From IMG/VR virus record IMGVR_UViG_3300009370_001603, positions 1 to 64,000 of that record: a stretch of DNA of 64,000 nt. The stretch is one strand, 5' to 3'. Positions 49,957 to 61,900 of this stretch are shown here, one piece after another (position 1 is the first letter of the stretch; every line of letters begins with the position of its first letter). A program made the position numbers and the translations under genes. Source of the DNA: a virus. The notes under the pieces were generated by a model. It saw only the letters and a program-made list of their open reading frames with translations, was not told the origin of the DNA and made no database searches.

Positions 49957-52900
49957 TATTTACCCCTAAGTCTTAAATTTAGGTTGTCCGTAGTTTGGGT
50001 ACTAGTAACATTTAGGTTCAACGATTGATTGGAAGAACCGCTAGCTACAGTCACAATTAGCGGCAAGCCGCTGTCAGAAACGACGCCACTAGCCCCAAAA
50101 GTCCTTAAGTTCATACTATTATACACATATGCGGACGGAGCACCCGATAACATTAGGCTCATATGTCCGCTCACATCCACTGGTTTTCCGGATGTAATGA
50201 GGTTTAATGAGCCGTTTGCAGACTCACCACCAACGAAGTCCCCTATAACACACTCAACGAATGGTCTATGGGTCACAAAACCCTTTATTGATGGATCGAA
50301 ACCAGACGCTTCAATATACAAATCTCCGTAGGCGTTGGAGAATACGATTCCAGATGTCTCATGTGTTATTGGATCTCCGGTCTCATTTTGGTACACGCGA
50401 TCTAGTAACATATTTTGGCCGTCGTCTGTTTTAGCTCCAAATATCTTTACATCGATCCAGCTTCCAGAATTAGGTATGGATGGGATCTGCCCCCTCAGCA
50501 TGGCGTCATAAGTAAAGGCGGCCCCAGCGTCCGTCACGCCACTCGAATGGTGGTTTCCGCTCGTGGCATGATCATGGAATGGAGAGCCAACGGCTAGGGT
50601 GTAATCACTGTCTCCTCTTTCTGACCTGAATATAGAAACAGACCTACCAAAACTATCATTCTCGCATCCGCTAGAAGTTAAATTGTCTCCAATGTAAATA
50701 CTGCCCGATCTGGCGTGATACCCGTGGGAGAAGAGTTTTTCTGCATAAACCCATTCTTTTGTCCTTGCTTGCCAGTCTGTAATACTATGTCTGTAATTAA
50801 ACACCGCCCCATGATTAAGAACCATAGTTCCGCTGTCTGTATCAAAGTAGTCAACCCTAATCCCAGAACTGCCTAAATCATAGAATTTGTGTGATGGTAT
50901 GTCGAACTCAGCCCCGAAACTCTTTCTTTGGAACGCTGTGTTTAAATCATTTGTTACCACCGCGCCGCTATAAATATGCTCATGAAGCGTCTCGTAATCG
51001 TGATGTGGGGCACCGATTGCAATCATATCTGCGTCAATTGCTACAGAGTATCCAAACTTATCAGTTCTACCACCATTATTAAGAGCAAAATCATTGTTTA
51101 AGTGATGATCGCCTTTAATCGTTTGTAGGGTAGAAATAGTAGCACCATCAAGCCCGATGTTAATACTACTCGGTTTAATTTTTTGTCTGAATTCCCAAGG
51201 TAGTCTTTCGTTAACAACATTCTTTCCACTGCCAGTTTTCTCAAAGTAGAACGCAGCTCCAGCTCCACCGTTTTGACTAACCACGACCCCAGACCTGAAT
51301 GGGTCATTTTCTATTTCGTGCCACTGAACTATGCCGCTAATTCCGCTTGCAACATTTTCCGTAACGAGACCATTGAAGGGTGTGCCAACAATAAGTTTGT
51401 TATTTGTTAGGTCAACCGAGAAGCCAAATAGGTCTCCGGGACATCCCGAGTTATAAGAATCAAAGTCTAAGAAGTCTCTACCTTCTGCTACTTTCATTAA
51501 GTCATTAACGCCGCCTTCTGAACCCGCATCAACTAGGAAATCTTTCTCTACACCATCCACAACGTAGTTTGTGGGAAGTTGATTCAGGAAGTCACCACTA
51601 AATCTGGGATACCCACCATAGTCGGGATAGACGCTGCCTCCAAAATATTTAATTTCGATGTCTATTTGCTTAGGGGTTGATGGGTCTGCCGGTCTGCCCA
51701 CGTCGTTCGCTGGATGATAAGTATCTTCATTGTCTACAAATTCATCTACGGTTCCGTCACCATTCGCGCCATAGAGTGGGAATAAAGTATTGGCTACGCC
51801 CTTCGCGGCATAATACTTAGGGGCGCTGCCTCTCTCTGGTGCGCGTAGTTTTTGGGTAAACTGGAATACCTTATCGCTAGTCGTCACGTCGAAACCGCGA
51901 CCACCAAATTCCTTTCTCTCGTGTGGGCTTACGGGGTACAGGCTTCTGATAAAGAATTGATTTTCACCAACAGAATCATTTCTATAGTGCTTGCATTGCC
52001 CTTGAATCATAGTGGAGTCTGTAAGTACTACAATTTTGGATCTTTCAAAACCATTCGCGCCATTTGTGAAATGCTCATATTCTTCTGCCGCAACAATTGG
52101 GCCATCTTCGATTTCTTCATCGCCGCGTGGAGCACAGCACGTCTCATCCTTGGGCGGTGGGCACGGGGGATTAGCTGGATTACAATACTCTTCACTTCGA
52201 TGCATGATCGGCCTAAAGACTCCCGGTATCACGCCTTCTTCAGCGGGAATGGTCTCACACTCTTCTCTGCAATCCCAGCCAATTATCCTTTTCCCTTCTT
52301 TTGGTTTGTTTAGAATTTCTTCCTCAAGCGGAAGTGGACATCCCGATATAGACAATATTCTGGCGGTTTGAGGATAACCATTTGCTGGGTCGTGGCCCTT
52401 GCCACCGGCCTCATCGCACTGTTCTACCCAAATTTGCTCTTTATATATATCCGTATCAAATATGATTCTTAATTTACCAGTCTGGTCTGCTTTCACATCT
52501 ACGTAAGACTGTTGTACATTGCCAACCGTGGTTGCCCCCAAACGACAATTTCCACATTCTTCGTTTGGATCACAAGTGCCACAATCGTGGAAATCCTCAT
52601 TATACCAGCAACCATTTCTAAGGTTTCGCTGGGGCGCAACGTTTTCGTCGGTCATTTCAATGATACCATGACAGTCGCAGGGAGGCTGCGGGAAGGTACC
52701 ATCCCATGCGCACGGGGCGTTCGCCTCAAAGACATTCTCAGCGACACCAAACGTCCCATATATTTCATTCTTGGTCTCAGACACCCAATTCACAAATACC
52801 CTATAGCCGGAGCCGGGATTAACAGGGAATTGACCGCTAGCCTTACAGTCTAGATACCAGAGATTTTCTTTGTTGACTTCTGGACATATATCATATACCC

Positions 52901-55900
52901 CTTGCCACTGGCTGTGTAATTCGGGTGTATCATACCAAATTAAATTTTTGTAATCTCCGCCGCCAGAAATCGGAATAAAATCAAACAAATCACCCTCGTC
53001 CCAGCCACAATCTTCTCCATTGAAAATATCTTTTTCATCGCACTCGTGGTCAGGGCTGTGTCTCAGTGATACCTTTTGGACAGATGTTCTCTCTTGAGAG
53101 TTATAGTTTTTATCCCACGCATAACCATGTAAACAGCCTGCAAAAACATCGGAATCAAGTTCTAGTTTTTGCAATATTGTATCAGTGTCCTCCGGGGCGT
53201 ATGGGCAACAATCTTGCCTATTGCCCTCATCCACTATCTTGTTGGTTTGAACAAAATAATCGCCCTTGCACGGTCTGAGCCAAGGCCTACTCTTTAGCCC
53301 AAGTTTCTCAAGTAGAACTGAAACATTTTCCGCTAGGCCCTGCCTGTTCTCTCTGTGCCATCCAGCATAAGTGATGAATAGCTTCTTGTTTCCATTCTTC
53401 AACCAATTTTTTAACACGGAAATGTCATCGTCTGTTGGCATTCCATCCGGATTAGCAATCCAAACAGTGTCAACAGCCTCAGTGCCATCAATATCAACTC
53501 CGGGTCCGTACACTTCATTCTCGGTAACATTAATACCAAAGGCGGTTAGCTTTTCTTTTATAACTGAAAATTCATAAGCATCTTTAAAGGAGGTTCTCTT
53601 TGTCCACCCACCAAGCTGCACTAAGCGACCGGCTTCCTCACAGCTTTTCCTTACTGTATTTACATAAAATACTATGTTTTGATCGGAATTGCCCCCTATA
53701 TCGTCACCACCAAGAGAGTCGGTAAAGCTACGCTCATTTTCTCCATTAACAGAGGCTAAAATAAACACCCTATTATTCCCGTCTACAGTTTCCCCCTCGT
53801 CATTCTTGTATAGGTATGGTTCTTCAACCATTAATGTAGACTTTTTATCGAGCAATACTCTTTTATCTACAACCGTGACTTTTTCTTTCACGTCTCCTAT
53901 TCCCTGTAGAATTGCATCTCTGCCATTCTTGGGGTCTGGATTTATAAAGCCACCCTTGTTATCGGATAATCTCCAATATTCTATATTCTCACCTATAGAC
54001 TGCCCCGTGAAGTCTCCGGAAACAGAGAAGGCCAAGGTGTCTAATTGATGGGTTGCAAATTTGCATTCCTTATAAAATTGAGGGATGGTAAAGAATTCCC
54101 AAATTGGATCGCATACCGTCTCACAAATAGTTTCCTCTGGGCGAAACCAATGTTGGTCCGGTGTCCACTCTGCCGCCGTCAGGATTGGAACAACATCTTC
54201 CCACGGCCTATTAATCAAGGGTTTTGGTGATGAGGGATAGTTTCTACATGGCGATCCTATAGGCCCACTCTTATCTGAATTCGTGAAGTGGAATGGCCAG
54301 TTCATCTTATACTTATGGGGCATCCCATTATCTTTTGCGCACGTTACATTCCATTGCGCCCTAAGATCTCCAAGATGCTTGATCGGAAGGTTACAAACGG
54401 TCTGATTGTCCTCGTCACATGGTGAAGACACAAACAAATCTTCAAGACCTAAATCAGACACGTCGTATACGATCTTTCCAACGCCCTTGGCAAACATGTT
54501 GGGAGCAGCATGTTTTGATTCATAGGTATCAGTGTAAGCATTTTCTGGAACAAATGACTTGGTAACATTCCATCTATTCCCAAATACATCAGTTTCACTA
54601 ATACATTCCGGAAGAGACTCATATTCAGTGTCGGCAGCCTCAATTTTCATTCGAGAGCCGAGTCTTTTCAGGATCTTATTAACTATATCGTTGGATTCCC
54701 TGTAGAGACCATCTTCCTCATAAAGCGGATCATTACCAACCAAAACCAAGGTTCTGTCGCCTAGGGCTAACCAGTTTTTAATGTTATCAATAATTTCATC
54801 GCTGGCAGCATCTAGTTCTGGTGTAATTATAAATGCAAGCCCAGCGTTTCGTGGTATTTCTATGGTAGAAAATGGCAATCTTGTAAATGGTATATTGTCG
54901 GGCTGGAAGTAATTACCCATGCGATCATAGAAACCAGCTTCACGAAGCTCATGATGAACTGATCTGTCAAGATTTCCAAACCTCGTGAATTCTACGGCTC
55001 CGCTATGGGAAACGTACTGTTTAGCTTCAAACATTCTCACGGCACCGGCGTTTGTATACGAAGCAAATGTAGCCTCTTTGGCGCCCCTGTTGTACCACAC
55101 ATTGCTATCCTCAAACATCGTGGTGGAATCTGTGGGCGCTCCAAACGCAACGGTTATTCCGTCATCATCTACGGAGGTGCTATATCCCAGCCTAGAGCTT
55201 CCTAAGAACTCACCTTGAATAAATTGCCAAGTTCCAGTGGTTGTAATATCGCCATACTTGTAGTTAAATATGGGCTTATATAGTTCAATGGGAAGTCCGT
55301 GACCGTTTGTTCCCTTACCAATACCATCCCAGAAATTTTTATCTGTCCTTAGCCAAAGCTTATTAGTCTGAGAAAGCTCATGATAAGTTTGTTTCTTGGC
55401 ATAATCAGCCCCATGTTCTAGAACTAAGGCATCATATCTAGCCAAGGGAATCTCAAGGTTCCTATAAACAAGCCAGTCCCGAATCTTATTATACATTCTT
55501 TGGTTTTCTGCGTCTTGTCGCTCGAAAATTTCGCAAGGAACATACGTCCACGGAGAACCTACCGAAATAACATCCGAATTTTTACTGATTGCAACAGAGT
55601 GGCCAAACCTGTCGTTGTATTGCTTGCCAAAACCCAAGAAGTCATCTGGAGCATCCTGTTCATTCTCTTCATTAACCTGTCTTTCGCTATATGGTATAAT
55701 TTCTTGCACACAGTTAAATGTGCCGCTCTCTTTTTCAAATACAAAAACCCTACCACCAGAAGAGGGGGGAATTTGGAATTCCGCAGCATTGGACTTTGCC
55801 CACTTTTGACCAACGCCACTCGTGATGAAGCTAAGGATTGGATATGGCGTATTTTCAATGTTGTTATCTATCAGATAGCCAGAGTTCAACGTGTTGTTAA

Positions 55901-58900
55901 TCAGAGACGCTGTGGTTAGCTCCATTTTCTCAGACGCACCAAGTTCTATTCTGGTATGGCCAGACATGGGAACGGGAATCTCTGGATTGACTACTCCGCT
56001 CGCATGACTGTACTCTTTATAGAAATCAACAAAATCGTCCACAACATCTTCATCGCCTAACTGGAAGGCTTTACCAAAGAGTGTACTGTGGCTATTCTCT
56101 TTAAATATACCTACAATTGGCGGTATTCCACTGTGAGGCTCAAAGGCTGTCCAGTCAGTTTTCGGAGGGAACATCTCTCTGAATGCGCCAATAATACCAC
56201 TAAGCATAGAGTTATAGGTATTCCTAGCTCCAAAATTATCTACAAGCTTTTGGTCATCCATTCTTGGGATATAGGTATGTGAGAAGAAATCTTTAAACTC
56301 GTCTGGATGTTTTTTCTTGTCCTTATCGTGATCTGTAAGTTGAAGTATGAGACATTTTACGTTTAAGTTTGGCTGAAATTCATTTGCAGTTTGGGCATTC
56401 CACGGGGCTGAGAAATATTTGTACAGGTGCTCCCATTTCTTACCAACATTTTTTATATATTTTATATTGTCAACATTGTAGGTAAACTTGTCAACAAAGA
56501 CCACCATGCACATTGGGATGCCGGAGGTAGTAATATCTGGGAATCGTCTAGACCAACCGGCGAAAGGTGCTCCAGCAACAATGGTCTCCCTGTCTCCGCT
56601 CTTGGCGATGTCTACCGAGCTTCCAAGCAATCTACCCTCTTGACCTATATTCCATTTTCGTCCAGATATGGTGAATTGATCAAATGTTATTAAGTTTTCA
56701 ACAACTTTGTCTACATAATCTCGCCTAAATCCAGACGGGAGCATTAGCTTATCTTCCATCGTCCAGATAGACTTTTCACCAGCAACATCTTGCCCTCTTC
56801 GATACAAGAACAGCGATCCGGCATCTGGTATGGCATGGCCAGAAGCATCTGGGATTTCTATCTTGGGTGAACCAACAACCATCAGATCGCTGGTAACAGC
56901 AACGGCCTCCCCGTAATTATCAGTTGGGTTTCGTCCGGATATGGGTGTGATGGAAAGATTACCACTTAGATATGGATAGTCGCCAATTAATTTAACACCA
57001 GAGTATACAATGTCAGAATCACAATCTCCATCGCCTTGATCCCCGCCCCTCCAGTTCGGGCCACATATTCCGTATTCCCACTCTTCAAAGTCTCTAGGCA
57101 CTTGAATGGAGTCTGTAGACCCAGTAGTTATTTTAAGGGTAGAGTAATAAGGGGCGTTTGGAATCAAACCAGTATATTTTCTGAAGCCGTAATAGTTCCC
57201 GCTATAGCCAGTCTCTCCGGCAAAGTTTATAGCTCCGGAGTTTGTGTATGTATTGACAGCTCTGAATATACCTCCGTCATTACACGTTTCTGGTCTCCAT
57301 ATTGTTTCGTCGGTCACGAGGGGTGGATCAATGGCTTTTCTTGGACTATCACTATCACATGCTCCATAGCCAATTAAATCAACACCCCTGATTTCGTTTG
57401 AAACCGGTATGGCCGCAATTGAGTTATCTCTTAGTTGGATGCCGGTACCATAATTTTGGTTATACCATCTTAGGTATGTGGAACCTACCCCTCCATAGTT
57501 TGGAACATATAGGTTCATTCCAAGTTGTGAGGCTCCGCCGTCCGACGCTTCGCTTCCGGAGGAGGAATTTGCTTGACTAGTTACTTCGTCGTCTCCGTAT
57601 ACCGTGAGCTTTAGGGTTCCGGAGGTAACAAACTGGTTATTAACTACAACCAGAGGCATTTCAACTTCTGGGGATCTATCTATTAGTTCGGCACCACCCA
57701 ATATATAGACTGGTATCGTGCCCGAATGAGGATGAGGATCACCCGCTAGATTATTCTCTATACGAAGCTGCATCTGCTGGAAAAAGCCCGTGCTATTGCC
57801 AGATGGGGCGTAGGTATACAGAGGTAATTCGCCGCCACTAGGTGTAATTACTAATCCGTCATTAGCAATAGACAGGGGCATCTGCAACGTAGAGATGCCT
57901 TTACCTTTCGTTACCAGATTAAATGTGCCAGAAGCCCCGCTAACAACATTACAACAACCAGCGGTGTGTAGTGGGAATTCCGGGTCAGACGCGATAGCTA
58001 CAGCTACGGTACGTAGTGGTAAAGCCCCATCTTGTCTAAGGGAGCCGCTAACATTCAGCTCAAAACCAGATTCAGGCAATAAGACTGGGCCAAATGTGTT
58101 AAGATTAAGTATGCCACTATCTTTTGGAGCCACCGAAAGCGTATGTAAATCAAGGCTTCCCTTCAAGACATCTGTGCAACCACTAGCATATAGGTTAAAT
58201 ATGCCTGAGTCGGGCGTACACTTCACAAAGGCTTCATCCATTCTGACATGAGCGCTATGAATATCAATATTAGAGTCGAATGCTCCGCCAGACGGATAGA
58301 CCAAATCATATTGCAAGAACATGTCGTCAACATCTTGCGAATAATATTTTTCGGTAAACTCAGTCAGTCTTGGTTCTGCCGGGAATAATGCCCACTGTTC
58401 TGAATCATCAATAAGATTTTGATAATCAAACTTACTATCCAGCCTTACCATATAACTAGAAGGTTGAATGTAATGAATGGACCTGTTAATTAAGCCCCAG
58501 TTGCTTTCATTAGGAGTCCAATAAGGTTCTTTTTTCTTCGTATATAAGCTTACGACTAACCTTGGGCCTTTATAGTGATCTTGGTAAGCGTGTTTATGTT
58601 CATTGCAAAGATGGAAGGTGGTCGGTTTGCACTCTGGCCATTGAATGTCATTATCGGCTCTGTGTTCAAGGACAGTTTCGACAACCAAGGCCTTGTCTTT
58701 AAAGTTGTACCCAATAGGCAGACTCTTAGTTATTCTCTTAGCTACAGAGTGGAAGTTGTCCGACGTGTCGCTTAGGTGGAACCGCAAGAAGTCATTTTCG
58801 ATTTGGGTGTGATAGGAAACGCCGCTACTAATCGTCGAGGGCCAAGAGTTCAACGATAGAGAGCTTTGATTCTCATATGGAATGCCGCTATGTTTCAGGT

Positions 58901-61900
58901 GGAAACTAATTAAATCTTTTCCAGCCCTTTTTGTCCAATGGCTAAAGGCAGAGCTAAATGCATGAGTCTTGAAGTCACCTAACGCCCAGTCTGCTTGAGT
59001 ATCTTCGTTTACGTAGTCCCAGAGCTTGTACGTATCGTTACTGCTAGGCTCTCCCGGCTCAAAGAACTTAACCCTATGATTTTCCAAGAACTTCTGAGCT
59101 GTGACCTGTTTGTATGTCGCGTCAGCATTGGTTTCTACAATGTTGGTTCCTGAGCCATATACGCCACTATTCCAAGTAGAGATTCCAAATTCGGTCAGTA
59201 GCATATTCATTCCAACGCCAGAACCGTCAGAGTGACCAACGATTAAATTTGCACTATTAGTATGCTTTGTAAACTTACTAGAAGATGCTCTAAGTGTAGT
59301 CCAAACGCCGGAGTGGAATTCATTATCAGTATATAGTTTTAGCTTCTCGCTCTCATGATCATTATATGTGAGTATAACAGACAGTGGGTATTGATATCCG
59401 CTATACTTTACAGTGTCTTGAACAGAGACCAATGTTCCGTCTGTGGCTTTAGCGTAACCGCATAAGTAGCCGTCTTTATAACCAAGGGCGAAATCCATGT
59501 CTGATGGCGTAGTCCATTTAGAGAAAAGTACGCCAGAGCTAAATAAATCATAAGTTGTTCCCGACACATCTATATCTGGTGTGAATCTCGTGAAGATAGA
59601 GAATCCTCCAGAGGCGTCAATATTACCAAAATTAACGTTCTGATTATGGCCAGATATTCTTACAACGTTATCAAGAGCATCGGCAATCATACCATATAAT
59701 TCATGGTCTTCAAAATTGTGTGCCGGGGAGGTGGAAGACAATGCCGTCCAGTCTGTTGTTTTGTAGCTACTGGTGTGATTAGGTGCTTTTGTACTAAATA
59801 TATTCTGAGTCTTAAATCTCCACCCGACATTCTTGTAAATCTCAGGCGTGGAATTAAATAGTCCACTTACTCCACCAAAGCCTGCTCCCAGCGATCTAGA
59901 TTGAACATATTTTCCATCCATGTAGTCAAAGTTATAGAAACCGGACAGAAGGGGGAATTCAAGTAAAGGATTATAAAATCCAAAGCCAAACGCATCAGTA
60001 TCGTATGGACCCTGAACGGTCCCCTCTAACCCCCTCCACCTTCTAGAGTAATTAGATTTAATGCTAGAGGGGGTGCTATAGGCATGTGGAATATTAGTTA
60101 TAGTTGAAAGCGGGCCATATCCAGAACCGGCATTTATTATGCTGTCATTACCCTGCTTTGTGGACGGGAAGATTTTACCTTCAGATCTTCCGTCTTGTAT
60201 TTTATCAAAACACTCTCCACCCTGAATCTCAAGTTGTAGCGCGGCCTGTGGGGCATATCTAACCAGTAGATGGGCGCTGGCAATAGCGGCTCCGCTGGGG
60301 AGTGGGTATATGTCTAAATACAAATGTTCAAGCATAGAGCTGACATTGTAATTTCTGGAAAGCCCGATCTCTACATCATCTTTGTATACCTTTAGTGGTA
60401 CTTCATAGTCAGCAAAATCTGTTGTATTAACTATTGGATATCTTGTCAGGGAATAATGGTCTCCCCCTAAGTTGCCGCTTGTCTCTAAATATTTTTCCCT
60501 CTCAGATATACTTCTGGTAGATAACGCTAAATCGTCATCGTTGTCATAGTATCCAGATATAACAGGGTGAGTGCCCTCGCTGGTTATGATCTCCCCATTA
60601 ATCTGGACTGATGACGGGTTCTGTAAAAATCCGCTTGGAGCTTTTGTGATATTGAGGAGTTTGTCGTCGCTCCACCCAACAATGTCTAGCACATAGTCTC
60701 GGGAATCTGCTGCCTTCTTTGCCTTTACCTTTAGTGTAATAGACTCTATGGCCAAGAAGTTATTATCAAATCCAGCTTCAACTTTTCTTTCTGTTTGAAA
60801 TGCTCCGCTCGGGTGGAACCAAATTGGGCAAGTGTTTTGATCAAACTCGCACCCAAATGCTCCCCGCCTGATCTCATTAACAGGCCCGTGGCCATAGCCA
60901 AACTTTACAATCATCTTGCCAGAATCAAAATGAGGCCCAGTACTGTGCAGCTCGGCATAATCTAAGGTAGAATCAGTCTGCAATGCCTTGACAATCTGTT
61001 CAGAACCACATGTGTCCAAGTTATTACCAAGAATGCTAGAACTACCATCGTACATTGGCTTGTTCTTATGCTGCCACACACTACTTACTGCTGGGAAAAT
61101 TCCACTATTACTTGCGTCAGCTAAGGCAAAGAACGACGGTAAGATTTTCTTTTCCAGTCTTCTCCCGTTTCGCGGAGTGTCTAGAAAGAGATTAAAATAG
61201 TCCTCTCGTCTTGGTCCAGTGTATGAACTCAGCCAGTCCCCACCGCTGTTACAAATTTCTATAGCAGAGATTCTTATGCTTTTAGTTGGATTAATTAAAG
61301 ACTGGCCTTGCGTTGATAGCGGAGCACCGTCCAATGCTAGGTAATCATCATCATCCGCAACGGTCGTGTGCATTACATAGTCTTCTTCAAACCCTTCGTC
61401 AAATCCGGGGTCAAACGCATCGTCTCTCGGTGTAACCTTTACCTCGAAAGAGAGTTGATAACCAGTGATTTGATGTGTGTGCGGTTGGTCACGACGCTCC
61501 CAGTCATACTGGTCTGCAAACTTATTTGTAATTGGTTTTAAAGAATATGTAGCATAGTTAACAAGAGTTTTATCGTTACTATAGTCTACATCGCCAAGAA
61601 TGTTTATATCTTCATACTGAACCATCGCGTTCCCGGATGGGTCGGAAAAGGTAACGTTCTTAATCGTATAAAGCGGGGCTATTTTGGATTCATAGTTAGC
61701 CATCGGGGCAGATGCTCTAATCCGCAGTCTTGTCTGATCCGGCCTAATGTGGAAATCAGTTAACTCACTCTTGTACTGGAAATTGCCCTCAGTATGGTAG
61801 CCACTGGGGTGAATAAAAGAATTGGCGTCGTCGGCCAAAAGGACGCTTTGGCTAAAGGGGGTGTGATAATCCCCGGTAAAAACACCCTCATCTATAAATG

